NCBI GenBank assembly: GCA_964396265.1 | Contig: CAYNEM010000012.1 | Location: 1 to 64,000 of the forward strand | Direction of reading: 5' to 3' | Length of the DNA stretch: 64,000 nt | Source: EA-27 sp964396265 | GTDB lineage: Archaea > Thermoplasmatota > Thermoplasmata > RBG-16-68-12 > EA-27 | Translations under genes and position numbers: made by a program | Part shown: piece by piece, positions 33,539-41,972 of the stretch | Position numbering within the stretch: the first letter of the stretch is position 1 | Layout: every line of letters starts with the position of its first letter | Notes under the pieces: model-generated | Database searches by the model: none | Told to the model about the DNA's origin: nothing | The model's input: the letters and a program-made list of their open reading frames with translations, nothing else

Positions 33539-34591
33539 ATGGCGGGCGTGTTGCGCGACGCGACGGTCTACGTCGACGTCCCGGGGGAGGCGAGCACGCT
33601 CCTAAACAAGGGATTCTTCGGGGAGCCACGATCGGGGGGCGGACTCTCGCTCACCCTCCTCGAGGCGACGTACCTCGCGGAGTCCGGGCGCCTGGCGGTG
33701 ACGACGGAGGACGGGGCCGTCCCCATCCGGGAGATGCTCCGTCGCGGCCAGATGGCCGGCGCGGGATTCGAGATCCGTTACCTCGTGTACCGGGACCTCC
33801 GGCAGCGGGGCTACATCGTGAAAGAGGCCCCGGCTCCCCTGAACTTCCGTGTCTATCCGAGGGGGGGCGCGCCGAAGCGGACGCCGAGCAAGTACGGCGT
33901 GGTCGTGTTCAGCGAGCGCTCGGTCTTCGACCTCGGCGGCGTCGAGGCGGACGTGCGGAGGGCGGCAAGCGCCCGGAAGAGCCTGCTTTTGGCGGTGGTC
34001 GACGAGGAGAGCGACATCACGTACTACGCCGTCCGGGAGGTTTCTCCGAAGGGGCGCGCGCTCCCGGCCGCGGGCGAGGCGCATGCTGCGGCGCATCTTC
34101 TGGAGGATCGGGCGACCGTGCTCGACGAGACGCAGGCGGCGCGACTGTACGCCCACGGGTTCTACGGCAAGATGGTCGGCGCGCGCCTCCAGATCTCCCT
34201 CCTCGAAACGGCGTTCCTCCTCAAGTCGGGGGCCATCGAGCTGCGGCGCGCGGACTCGAACCGGCCCGTGAGCCTGGCGGCGTTGCGCGCCCAGGCGCGA
34301 CGTCTCCAGCCGGACTTCGACCTCCGCCTGCGGGTGTACGAGGACCTGAAGGCGCGGGCGATCGTCGCGAAGACCGGATTCAAGTACGGATCGCACTTCC
34401 GCGCGTACGAGGGAGACCCCGACCGCGTGCACGCGAAGTACCTCATCCACGCTCTGCCCCGGGGGCACCGGGGGATGTGGCCGGAGGTGAGCCGCGCGGT
34501 CCGCCTCGCGCACGGCGTGAAGAAGGACCTCCTGTTCGCGTCCGTGGGGGACGACGTGACTTACCTGCGCCTGGAGCGCGTCAGGCCCTAG
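33539..34591 (+). CDS. endA: tRNA-splicing endonuclease (fused two-repeat form)
   Basis: Endonuclease that removes introns from pre-tRNA at the bulge-helix-bulge. The 350-residue chain contains two endonuclease repeats: a first, catalytically degenerate half (about 1-170) and a second half with the active residues, the tyrosine and histidine in FKYGSHFRAYEGDP and VHAKYLIHAL, and the lysine in HGVKKDLLFA. This is the euryarchaeal fused form that works as a homodimer. ATG 33539 is 28 bases after the TATA box; in-frame codons further upstream lie in or before that box. Its stop overlaps the end of the convergent HAD gene by 11 bases. Confidence 0.94.
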   Translation: MAGVLRDATVYVDVPGEASTLLNKGFFGEPRSGGGLSLTLLEATYLAESGRLAVTTEDGAVPIREMLRRGQMAGAGFEIRYLVYRDLRQRGYIVKEAPAPLNFRVYPRGGAPKRTPSKYGVVVFSERSVFDLGGVEADVRRAASARKSLLLAVVDEESDITYYAVREVSPKGRALPAAGEAHAAAHLLEDRATVLDETQAARLYAHGFYGKMVGARLQISLLETAFLLKSGAIELRRADSNRPVSLAALRAQARRLQPDFDLRLRVYEDLKARAIVAKTGFKYGSHFRAYEGDPDRVHAKYLIHALPRGHRGMWPEVSRAVRLAHGVKKDLLFASVGDDVTYLRLERVRP

Positions 34592-35312
34592 CGAGCCAGG
34601 CGGACAGGGCCTCCAGGAACGAGACGACGGGATACTGCTGCGTGTTGCGGGGCGGACCGCCTCGGACCATCTGCACGCAGCGGGCGCCGAGCCCCTCCGC
34701 GGGCTCCAGGTAACGGGGGACGTCGTCGACGCACACCGCGTCCGCGGGTCGGACCCCCGCGATCTCGAACGCACGGAGCCAATAGTAGGTGCGATCCTTC
34801 TTCGCCTTCGCATTGTCGAGGCAGACGACGCCATCGAAGGCGTCGAGGACCCCGCCGCCAAAAAGCGCCGACTCCCCGTTCGACCGCGTCGCGTTCGTCG
34901 ACAAGAAGATACGATGTCCGCCCGCCTTCAGGCGAGGAAGCATCGGCCGGACGTCCTCGAACAGGGCGTCGATCTCCCGCACCGTTTCCTCCTCGAGTTG
35001 CTCGGAGTACCGAGCGGGATCAGCCGGCAGCGGGATCCCACGGCGATTGAACATCCACGCGACCTGGTCCGCGTTCATCCGCCAGACCGCCTCAACCCAT
35101 GCGTCGCCCTCCCGATCCGGCCCGGGTCTGGCGTCCAGTTTCAGCCCCTCGGCCTGGTACCGTTCGTACGACTCTTGCTGAAGGTCCCGCCACACGTCGA
35201 TCGACCCGCCGAGCCTCTGATGGAGGACCGCCGCCATCCGCACGTTGTACGCCCTCTCCATGACCGCGGAATTCGCGAGGACGCCGTAGAGGTCGAGGAA
35301 CAGGGTCGCCAT
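34581..35312 (-). CDS. HAD-superfamily hydrolase (haloacid-dehalogenase-like)
   Basis: A 243-residue soluble hydrolase. Motif I is FLDLYGVLANS: the nucleophile Asp is followed by Tyr two residues later, as in 2-haloacid dehalogenases, where most phosphatases have Asp. Motif II is the threonine/asparagine in FLSTNATRSN, motif III the lysine in NAKAKKDRTYYW, and motif IV the paired aspartates in AVCVDDVPRYLEPA. Whether it is a phosphatase or a dehalogenase cannot be told. ATG 35312 (MATLFLDLYG) is the natural start; the frame is open further upstream. It is convergent with endA (11-base overlap). Confidence 0.87.
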   Translation of the reverse strand: MATLFLDLYGVLANSAVMERAYNVRMAAVLHQRLGGSIDVWRDLQQESYERYQAEGLKLDARPGPDREGDAWVEAVWRMNADQVAWMFNRRGIPLPADPARYSEQLEEETVREIDALFEDVRPMLPRLKAGGHRIFLSTNATRSNGESALFGGGVLDAFDGVVCLDNAKAKKDRTYYWLRAFEIAGVRPADAVCVDDVPRYLEPAEGLGARCVQMVRGGPPRNTQQYPVVSFLEALSAWLARA

Positions 35313-35524
35313 GGAGAGCCGCCCGAAGCGCGGGGCCGCCAAAAAGCCTTCGCACGAGACCGGAGAAGTAAACCGCCCGGGAGACCCGAGGGCCTCGCGC
35401 GCGGGGTTGCTTGGGCATTCAGGCCACGGAACGTATGACCCAGATCCTTCCGAAGCCCACGATGGCCGCGGCGGTCGGATGCGCCCTTTCCCGCAAGGCC
35501 GGGATCTCCGCGAGCGCCAGCGGC

Positions 35525-36334
35525 TCACGCCACGACGATCGTGCCGGTCATCCACGGGTGCGGTGTGCAGCGATAGGCGAATGTGCCCGCCGTGTTGAAC
35601 GTATGGCGGAAAACGGCCCCCGGCAGGAAGTTCCCGGAATCAAACGATCCAGTGGTGTTGCTCGTGATCGTGTGGATCGTGTTGTCCCCGTTGAACCACA
35701 CGACCGTGCCCCCCACGGAGACGTTCAGCGAGGCGGGGTCGAACGGGACCTCGGCGACAATCGCGTCCAAGACGATTCGGATGTCCGAGGGTTCCTGGGC
35801 CCCTTGCAGGACCCGTGTGATCGTGGTGGCGGCGATGTTCCCCACGACGAGGCCCCCGACGACGAACCCGACGACCGCGATCGTGAGCAGCCCGCCCGTC
35901 GACCGAAGCGACGCGAGATAGGTCTTCGTGCCAATCCCGGCCTTCGCGCTCCGCAGGGCGAGGATCGAGAAGACGAGGACGAGGAGGAGCGCCGGCACCC
36001 CCGAAATCGCGAGCCAGAACGTGGGCTCCGCGGGGTTCAGGAGGCTCGCGGCGATGAACGGGCCGAACAGGAGCAGGAAGAGGATGCTAACGACCGCGGA
36101 GAGAGCGAACGACCACCGCTTCCCCTTGAGGCCCAGGAACGCCGCCACGAGGAGGATCGCTGCAAAGGCGAGCGAGGTCAAGGTGATTGCGTCGGCCGCC
36201 CCGGTCGCGAGGACGAAGGGGACGACGAGGACCAAAAGGCCGATCCCGAAGTAGAGGAGCCCGAGGACGACCACCCACACCGCGAAGGGCTTTTCCTTGA
36301 TCCACGCGCGCCACGAGAGCGAAGGCGTCTCCAT
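35525..36334 (-). CDS. membrane protein with C-terminal cupredoxin domain
   Basis: A 269-residue protein with five or so hydrophobic segments (from about residue 17 to 185) followed by an external plastocyanin-like domain of about 95 residues. The type 1 copper ligands are in place: the first histidine in NTIHTITSNT and the Cys-His-Met set in YRCTPHPWMTGTI. Blue copper proteins carry electrons; tethering one to its own membrane bundle suggests an electron donor or acceptor beside a respiratory complex. No oxidase genes are nearby. The promoter is not obvious. It lies 36 bases downstream of nothing on its strand except the amidohydrolase gene, which ends at 36371, so the two could be co-transcribed. 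Confidence 0.85.
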   Translation of the reverse strand: METPSLSWRAWIKEKPFAVWVVVLGLLYFGIGLLVLVVPFVLATGAADAITLTSLAFAAILLVAAFLGLKGKRWSFALSAVVSILFLLLFGPFIAASLLNPAEPTFWLAISGVPALLLVLVFSILALRSAKAGIGTKTYLASLRSTGGLLTIAVVGFVVGGLVVGNIAATTITRVLQGAQEPSDIRIVLDAIVAEVPFDPASLNVSVGGTVVWFNGDNTIHTITSNTTGSFDSGNFLPGAVFRHTFNTAGTFAYRCTPHPWMTGTIVVA

Positions 36335-36370
36335 TGACTGACCCCGCCCCGCGAAACACCTGGCCTACTT

Positions 36371-37945
36371 CTAGGTTCGGGTTTTTGCGGACGTTCCCCG
36401 AGCCCGACGCCGTCGATGGACGACCTCGCCCCCGACGACCGTCGCGTGCACCGCCAGCCCCGGTGGCCGCACGCGCGCCGGATCGCCCGACAGGACGACG
36501 AAATCCGCCACCTTCCCCACCGCCAAGCCCCCTGCGTCATGTTCCGTGAAGGAGGCGAACGCCCCGCCGGCGGTGTAGGCTCGGATCGCATCTACAAAGG
36601 GAATCCGCTGGGAGGCGAACGGCGCGTCGACAGCCCCGGACATCCCGTACAGGGGACCGTAGGGCATGCCGTCGGATCCGAACGCCAGCGGGAGCTTTCG
36701 CTTCCGGATGAAACGGAAGGGGTTGTTCCGCGCGAGGCGCTCTCTCCCGAGGCGGCGCTCGTACAACCCGCCGGGGTGGGACCAACGCGCCACGAAGTTC
36801 GGCTGCATCGACAGGATGAGTCCGAGTTCCCCCATGCGACCGAGTGCTTCATCGCTCGGGAGTTCGAAGTGTTCGATGCGGTGGCGGTGATCCTCGCGAG
36901 GCTCCCGGTCCAGGACCCGCCCGAAGGCCTCGACGACGACATCGATCGCGCGGTCTCCGATCGCGTGGACCGCCAATTGGAACCCTGCACGATGCCCTTT
37001 CGCCAGGAGCGCGGTCAGCTCCTTCGGGGAGTGGCCAAGCTGCCCGGTCGCTCGAGGTTCGTCGTCGTAGGGGTCGAACAGGGCGGCCGTGCGCGCGCCG
37101 AGCGAGCCGTCGGCGAACACCTTGATCGGGCCGAGGCGCAGCCACGCATCCCCGAACCCCGTCTGCATCCCGGCGGCGGTCAGCATGTCGAGCAGGTCCT
37201 CGTACGGACAGAGGTACGCGCGGATGGCGAGGCGGTTCTGGCGGCGGAGCGTCTGGTACGCCCGCAGGTGGCGTTGGTCCACGACGTCGTGTACGCCCGT
37301 GATCCCGAGGGAATGCGCGTGCGCGATCACCTCCTCGAGGAGGTCCGCCCACTCCGCCTCTGGCGGCGACGGGATTGCCTCGCGCGCGCGTTCCGCTGCC
37401 GCCTCCCTCAACACGCCCGTCGGGCTGCCGTCCGGACCCCGTTCGATCCCTTCGGCGCTCTCGGTCGGTTCGAACCCCCGGAGCACCGCGGAGTTCACGG
37501 AACACATGTGTCCGTCGACGCGGTTCACGAGGATCGGGTGGCTCACGCTCACGCGGTCGAGGTCGTGGCGTGTCAGGTAGCGCTTCACGGGCCACGCGCT
37601 CTCGTCCCAGCCGCGACCGACGATCCACTCGCCGTAGCGCGCCTTCGTGACCCGCGCGCGGAGCCGGTCGAGGGCCTCCTCGAGGGTCGCACAGCCGTCG
37701 AGATCGACCCATGTGCGCCGCCACGCGTCCGTCGCGAGATGCGCGTGGCTGTCGACGAACCCCGGGACGACGGTCTGCTTCGGCGGAAGACGCCATACCT
37801 TCGTTCGCTTCCCCCGCCAGCGGTCAGCCTGCGCCTCCGTCCCGACCGCCAGCACCCGGCCGCCGCCGGCCGCCATCGCCCTGGCAGTGGGCCGGGCCTG
37901 CTCCATCGTGAGGATCCGCCCGACCACAATCAGGTCGGCGTCCAC
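36371..37945 (-). CDS. YtcJ-like metal-dependent amidohydrolase
   Basis: A 524-residue member of the amidohydrolase superfamily, amidohydrolase_3/YtcJ group. Metal-binding motifs are GFVDSHAHLAT near the N-terminus, VHAIGDRAIDVV and HRIEHFELP in the middle, and FGSDGMPYGP near the C-terminus; VWRLPPKQTVVPGFVD is typical. The substrate is unknown. GTG 37945 (VDADLIVVGRILTM) is 25 bases after a TATA-like GATTCTAAG on the minus strand (about 37966-37974), so I prefer it to the in-frame start at 37984. It is divergent from the PhzF-like gene. Confidence 0.9.
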   Translation of the reverse strand: MDADLIVVGRILTMEQARPTARAMAAGGGRVLAVGTEAQADRWRGKRTKVWRLPPKQTVVPGFVDSHAHLATDAWRRTWVDLDGCATLEEALDRLRARVTKARYGEWIVGRGWDESAWPVKRYLTRHDLDRVSVSHPILVNRVDGHMCSVNSAVLRGFEPTESAEGIERGPDGSPTGVLREAAAERAREAIPSPPEAEWADLLEEVIAHAHSLGITGVHDVVDQRHLRAYQTLRRQNRLAIRAYLCPYEDLLDMLTAAGMQTGFGDAWLRLGPIKVFADGSLGARTAALFDPYDDEPRATGQLGHSPKELTALLAKGHRAGFQLAVHAIGDRAIDVVVEAFGRVLDREPREDHRHRIEHFELPSDEALGRMGELGLILSMQPNFVARWSHPGGLYERRLGRERLARNNPFRFIRKRKLPLAFGSDGMPYGPLYGMSGAVDAPFASQRIPFVDAIRAYTAGGAFASFTEHDAGGLAVGKVADFVVLSGDPARVRPPGLAVHATVVGGEVVHRRRRARGTSAKTRT

Positions 37946-38087
37946 GGGAGGGCATCGGCGGGCGGGCTTAGAATCTCTCCTCACGGCACAGTCGCGAGGT
38001 CGCGGAGGAACTGCTCGCGGTCGTCGTCCTCGCGTGTCAGGAGGTGTCTACGAAAGGCCTTGAAGGTTCGGCGCGTCCGGGGAGACC

Positions 38088-38996
38088 ATGCGCGAATACG
38101 ACTTCTGGCGCGTGGACGTCTTCACGGATCGGCCGCTGACGGGGAATCCGCTCGCCGTGTTCCCGGATGGGAAGGGGCTGTCGGACGAGGAGATGCTCGC
38201 GATTACGCGCGAGATGAACATCTCGGAGACGACGTTCGTCCTCCCGACGAAGGCCCCCAAGGCGAACTACCGCAACCGGATCTTCACGCCGGGCGGCGAA
38301 CTCCCCTTCGCGGGCCACCCGTCGGTCGGCACCGCGTTCGTGGCGGCGGAAGAAGGCATCGTCCCTAAACGGGAAGGCGTGTCGACAATCCATCAGGAAA
38401 TCGGCATCGGCGTCCTCCCGCTCGACCTTCACGTTTCAGGCGGCGTGGTCCGGAAGGTCGTGATGATGCAGGGTCGGCCGTCCGTCGGCCGGAAAATCAT
38501 GAACGTGGATGCGATCGCCCGCGCCCTGCGCGTCCGCCCGCGGGACATCACCGCCACGGGGTTGAGGCCGCAGGTCGCGTCGACCGGCATCCCTTCCCTG
38601 CAAATCCCTCTTCGCTCCGTGGAGGCGGTCCGAGACCTCGCGCCAGACCCGGCGAAGCTCTCCAGTGTTCTGAAACGAATCCATCGCGATGCGGGCGCGT
38701 ACGTCTTCGCGTTCGTCGCGCGCGGTAACGCGGACCTGCACGCCCGCGCGTTCTTCCCGAACCAAGGCATCGTCGAGGACCCCGCCACCGGCAGCGCGGC
38801 GGGCGCCTGCGGCGCATACCTCGCCGCCAACCGGCGTCTCCCCAAGACTGAGCCGTTCGTAATCGAGCAGGGGATCGAGGTTCAACACCCGAGTCGAATC
38901 GAGGTGGGGGTAGCCGCCAAGGGAAACCGACCGACCTCCGTTCGGGTCGGCGGTCAGGTCGTCCCGGTGATGCGCGGTACGCTCGCCTTGCCCTGA
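38088..38996 (+). CDS. PhzF-family isomerase/epimerase-like protein
   Basis: A 302-residue two-domain protein of the PhzF family (diaminopimelate-epimerase fold). Diagnostic features are FWRVDVFTDRPLTGNPLAVF at the start, the catalytic glutamate in NISETTFV, FTPGGELPFAGHPSVGTA and VEDPATGSAAGACGAYL. Family members isomerise small hydrophobic or amino-acid-like compounds; no phenazine genes are nearby, so the substrate is unknown. The promoter is weak by eye. It is divergent from the amidohydrolase gene, with about 140 bases between. Confidence 0.92.
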   Translation: MREYDFWRVDVFTDRPLTGNPLAVFPDGKGLSDEEMLAITREMNISETTFVLPTKAPKANYRNRIFTPGGELPFAGHPSVGTAFVAAEEGIVPKREGVSTIHQEIGIGVLPLDLHVSGGVVRKVVMMQGRPSVGRKIMNVDAIARALRVRPRDITATGLRPQVASTGIPSLQIPLRSVEAVRDLAPDPAKLSSVLKRIHRDAGAYVFAFVARGNADLHARAFFPNQGIVEDPATGSAAGACGAYLAANRRLPKTEPFVIEQGIEVQHPSRIEVGVAAKGNRPTSVRVGGQVVPVMRGTLALP

Positions 38997-39057
38997 CCGA
39001 CCGCATCAGCGGGGACGGCTAGGGTTAAGCACCCATCAGAGCATCTTGCGACATCAG

Positions 39058-39789
39058 ATGGGTGACATTCAAGAGAACGTGGTCTTGAAGGTTCTTGAAG
39101 CGCCTCAGTCCGACGTCGGCCTCGGCCGTGCGCGCGTGGACACAGAGACGCGCCTCGCGCTTGGCGTCGACGTCGGCGAGGTCGTCGAGATCGTGGGGAA
39201 GAAGGGGACTGCCGCCAAGCTGTATCGCATGATGAAGGAGGACGAGGGCAAGGGCATCATCCGCGTCGACGGCCTCGTTCGCCGAAACCTCGGCGTGGAC
39301 ATTGGCGAGGAAGTCCAGATCCGGAAGGCCGTGCTGCAGCCCGGGCAACGTGTCACGATTGCGCCGATCCTCAGCGAGGGCCACAAGATCTCCTTTGGCC
39401 AAGGCATCGAGAACTTCGTGAAGCGCGGCCTCTTGAAGCGGCCGGTCACGAAGGGCGACGTCGTCATCGTGCCGGGGATCGCTCTCATGGGCGGCGCGCT
39501 CCCGTTCATGGTCATCAAGGTCGTGCCGAAGGGCGTCGTCCAGATCGTGGACGACTCGATCATCGAGGTGAAGGAGGAGCCGGTCCGCGAGGGCGACGCT
39601 CCACTCGAAACCCTTTCTCCGGAGGATACCTACGCGGAATTCGTTCGGGTGCTGAAGCGAGGAGCAGACCCGGCCCTCGACTATTTCGCTGAAACCCTGG
39701 CCAAACTGCCCGGCGAGAAAGGTGACAAGGCTCGCAAACTTGCCGCGGCGATTCGGAAGCTACTGGACGACGCGGACGCCAAAGGATGA
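39058..39789 (+). CDS. stand-alone Cdc48/VAT N-terminal domain protein
   Basis: A 243-residue protein whose first 185 residues match the substrate-recruiting N domain of archaeal Cdc48/VAT. The double-psi barrel has VLEAPQSDVGLGRARVD, GDVGEVVEIVGKKGTAAKLY-type spacing, KGIIRVDGLVRRNLGV and IGEEVQIRKA; the second subdomain has FVKRGLLKRPVTKGDVVIVP and PFMVIKVVPKGVVQIVDDS. There is no Walker A or B motif and no AAA module; instead a helical tail of about 55 residues ends the chain. It may act as an adaptor competing with or feeding a separate Cdc48 ATPase. ATG 39058 lies about 31 bases after GGTTAAGC. Confidence 0.85.
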   Translation: MGDIQENVVLKVLEAPQSDVGLGRARVDTETRLALGVDVGEVVEIVGKKGTAAKLYRMMKEDEGKGIIRVDGLVRRNLGVDIGEEVQIRKAVLQPGQRVTIAPILSEGHKISFGQGIENFVKRGLLKRPVTKGDVVIVPGIALMGGALPFMVIKVVPKGVVQIVDDSIIEVKEEPVREGDAPLETLSPEDTYAEFVRVLKRGADPALDYFAETLAKLPGEKGDKARKLAAAIRKLLDDADAKG

Positions 39790-39870
39790 GTTCTGACCTA
39801 GCCGGTCTCTCGTCGTAAGATGCGGGGACGTGCTGCTGCACACCTGAAGCGCCGCAATCGCGCGGAGTCG

Positions 39871-40386
39871 CTAGATGGGCTTGAACATCATAAGCCAGAA
39901 GATGATGGCGAGGACGATGATGCCAACCGCCGCCAACATCTGGGGCCTCGTCGACGAGAGCAAGGCGTCCACCCGCTCGGGGTCCAGGATGGCCGCCGGC
40001 GGCCGCTTCTTCGCGCCATAGAAGGGTTGGACCCCCACGGCCCTCCGGACCTCATCGTAATACGAGGTGCCGAAGGCGTACATGAAAACCCACATGCCGA
40101 AGAGGAGGAAGAGCGCTGTCCAAATCCAGAGCATCCCCCACCACGAGCCCATGAACCCAAGGACGATTCCGGTGACGATGAGCACGAGCATGAAGAGGTG
40201 AGTGCCGCCAACGCTCGCGAACGACAGCTCGAGGAGCGCTCGCGCGCGCTGCGGGTCGCGCTCCTTCCGGAGGCGGATGGAGACCCCAAGGGAAATCCCA
40301 TGAACGAGGAGAAATCCCATGACCCCTAAGACATGGATGAAGACGACCGCCTCGTACGCGCCCAGGTATCGACCCCGGCGGCGCAT
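39871..40386 (-). CDS. four-span membrane protein (DUF2269-like)
   Basis: A 171-residue integral membrane protein with four hydrophobic segments. The first span carries histidines (VVFIHVLGVMGFLLVHGISL) and is followed by a basic loop (SIRLRKERDPQRARALL), a pattern like DUF2269-type proteins, some of which may bind haem through such histidines. The C-terminal span is IIVLAIIFWLMMF. No partner gene is obvious; tfb is upstream on the same strand (ends 40444). The start ATG gives MRRRGRYLGAYEAVVF. Confidence 0.7.
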   Translation of the reverse strand: MRRRGRYLGAYEAVVFIHVLGVMGFLLVHGISLGVSIRLRKERDPQRARALLELSFASVGGTHLFMLVLIVTGIVLGFMGSWWGMLWIWTALFLLFGMWVFMYAFGTSYYDEVRRAVGVQPFYGAKKRPPAAILDPERVDALLSSTRPQMLAAVGIIVLAIIFWLMMFKPI

Positions 40387-40443
40387 TGCGGACCCCTAGA
40401 AAAAGCTGACTCCTTGCGAGGCATCTGAGACTTGGGTCAGCCT

Positions 40444-41379
40444 CTACAGCTCGATACGGATGCCGAGCCGGTCCGTGAGCTCCTTGTACCGGTTCCGGAT
40501 TGTGACCTCGGTCACGCCCGCGACCTCGGCGACCTCGCGTTGGGTGCGTCGCTCGTTGCTTAGGATCGAGGAGATGTAGATCGCCGCCGCCGCCACTCCG
40601 GTCGGACCCCGCCCACTCGTGAGTTCCTTGTCCTGCGCCTCCTTCAGGATCTCGACCGCGCGGCTTTGGACCTCGCCGCTCAGCTTGAGCTCCGAGCAGA
40701 AGCGGGACACGTAGTCCTTCGGGCTCGTTGGCATGAGCTTCAGCTTCAGCTCGCGCGTCATGAAACGGTACGTGCGCCCGATCTCCTTGCGGCCGACGCG
40801 GCTCGGGTCCGCGACCTCGTCGAGGGTGCGTGGGACGTTGCATTGGCGGCACGCCGCGTACAGGCTGGCGGCGACCACGCCCTCGATCGAGCGACCGCGG
40901 ATGAGGTTCTTGTTTACGGCCTTCCTGTAAATTACCGCCGCGGTTTCGCGCACGTTCCGCGGGAGGCCCATACCGCTCGCCATCCGGTCCAGCTCGGACA
41001 ACGCGAACGCGAGGTTCCTCTCTGTCGCGTTGCTCACGCGGATCCGCCGCTGCCACTTCCGCAGGCGGTACAGCTGCGCGCGGTTCCGCGTTGGGATCGA
41101 CTTCCCGTACGAGTCCTTGTTCTTCCACCCGATCGTCGTCGACAGACCCTTGTCGTGGATCGTGTACGTCATCGGCGCGCCCGTCCGCGCGCGCTTCTCA
41201 CCCTGCTCGACGTCGAACGCGCGCCATTCCGGCCCCTGGTCGATCATCTGGTCGTCGAGCACGAGCCCGCAGTCCTCGCAGATCATCTCGCCGCGCTCGT
41301 AGTTCACCGAGAGGTGCGCGCTGTTGCACTCGGGGCACCTAGTGACTTCTTCGGCTTCCTCGACCTTCTTTCCGGGCAT
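40444..41379 (-). CDS. tfb: transcription initiation factor TFB
   Basis: Archaeal TFIIB homologue that joins TBP at the promoter, contacts the BRE next to the TATA box and recruits RNA polymerase. It has an N-terminal zinc ribbon (CPECNS...CEDCGLVL), the B-finger/linker region (DQMIDQGPEWRAFD), and two cyclin-like repeats of about 90 residues each (from about 125 and 220), ending in VTEVTIRNRYKELTDRLGI. At 311 residues it has standard length. It overlaps the end of gar1 by 41 bases, the linked gar1-tfb order found in many euryarchaea. Confidence 0.97.
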   Translation of the reverse strand: MPGKKVEEAEEVTRCPECNSAHLSVNYERGEMICEDCGLVLDDQMIDQGPEWRAFDVEQGEKRARTGAPMTYTIHDKGLSTTIGWKNKDSYGKSIPTRNRAQLYRLRKWQRRIRVSNATERNLAFALSELDRMASGMGLPRNVRETAAVIYRKAVNKNLIRGRSIEGVVAASLYAACRQCNVPRTLDEVADPSRVGRKEIGRTYRFMTRELKLKLMPTSPKDYVSRFCSELKLSGEVQSRAVEILKEAQDKELTSGRGPTGVAAAAIYISSILSNERRTQREVAEVAGVTEVTIRNRYKELTDRLGIRIEL

Positions 41380-41629
41380 CGTTTACCTCGCCGACGTAGA
41401 CGTCCGAGCCGAGGAGGGAGAGGGCGACCTTCGCCTCCGGGCGGATCGTCGCGAACGGCTCCTTCACGGGGCCGAACACCTTCACGACCTTCCCCAGGGG
41501 GCGATGCCGCTTGTCCACGACGCGAGCGCCCAGGCTCGGCGGAAACTCCGAGCGAACGAGGACCGAGCCGTCGTACGCGACGTTCTCGACCACCCCAAGG
41601 CGCTTAATCGGGACAACCTCCGGGCTCAA
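41339..41629 (-). CDS. gar1: H/ACA RNP protein Gar1
   Basis: Small beta-barrel subunit of the H/ACA guide-RNA machine that, with Cbf5, Nop10 and L7Ae, pseudouridylates rRNA. The 96 residues have the Gar1 core: IKRLGVVENVAYDGSVLVRS, LGARVVDKRHRPLGKVVKVF and GPVKEPFATIRP, then a basic tail. The start is TTG 41629, about 23 bases from the TATA-like CTTATAG on the minus strand (41648-41655), so it heads a leaderless gar1-tfb operon. Confidence 0.9.
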   Translation of the reverse strand: MSPEVVPIKRLGVVENVAYDGSVLVRSEFPPSLGARVVDKRHRPLGKVVKVFGPVKEPFATIRPEAKVALSLLGSDVYVGEVNDARKEGRGSRRSH

Positions 41630-41647
41630 GCAGCGTAAGGGAGACCT

Positions 41648-41655
41648 CTATAAGA
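41648..41655 (-). promoter_or_regulatory. TATA box of the gar1-tfb operon
   Basis: The minus strand reads TCTTATAG, centred about 23 bases before the TTG start of gar1. No second TATA box is seen between gar1 and tfb, whose coding sequences overlap, so TFB synthesis depends on this promoter. Confidence 0.55.
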
Positions 41656-41772
41656 AGGTTCCGAAATCTGTAAAGAGGAGGAGCACGCAACGCCCGAAAT
41701 CGCCTTGAGCCTTTTCCCTCCGCTCTCGGGCGCTCCGGAACCTCTAAGCCCGCGCGGTCCGTACGCAGGTCC

Positions 41773-41970
41773 GTGGAACGCGTCCTGGGCCATAAGCATT
41801 GCCCGGAGTGCGGGGCCGCGATCGGCATGAAGGAGGAGTACAGCTCGAAGGATTGCGAGAAGGCGCACAAGGAGCGTCTCTCGGTCAAGAAACGCCAGCT
41901 GCAGTACGTCTATTTCGGCGGGGTGGCCCTGTTCGCCCTCGCGATGCTCCTGATGTTCGGGGGGGGGTAA
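41773..41970 (+). CDS. small zinc-ribbon membrane protein (DUF2116-like)
   Basis: A 65-residue protein: a half zinc ribbon (HKHCPECGAAIGM, then EEYSSKDCEKAHKER with a second Cys/His set) and one membrane span (YVYFGGVALFALAMLLMFGG) at the C-terminus. The arrangement fits the archaeal DUF2116 family. GTG 41773 is about 27 bases after a TATA-like CTCTAAGC. Its stop is two bases before the ATG of the CoaD fusion gene, so the two are co-transcribed. Confidence 0.8.
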   Translation: MERVLGHKHCPECGAAIGMKEEYSSKDCEKAHKERLSVKKRQLQYVYFGGVALFALAMLLMFGGG

Positions 41971-41972
41971 CG

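Noticed and set aside
35313..35524. Possible extra coding sequence between the HAD and cupredoxin genes
   Set aside because: All frames are short, the HAD gene has a natural ATG at 35312, and no promoter-start pair supports another gene.
37440..37500. GGTTCGAACCCCCG, which looks like a tRNA T-arm
   Set aside because: It lies in frame inside the amidohydrolase gene, and no acceptor, D or anticodon arm can be placed around it.
37981..38090. Minus-strand stretch ending in FLRDLATVP with coding-like composition, before the amidohydrolase
   Set aside because: No start codon is available and it runs into the PhzF-like gene start; at best a gene remnant, too short to call.
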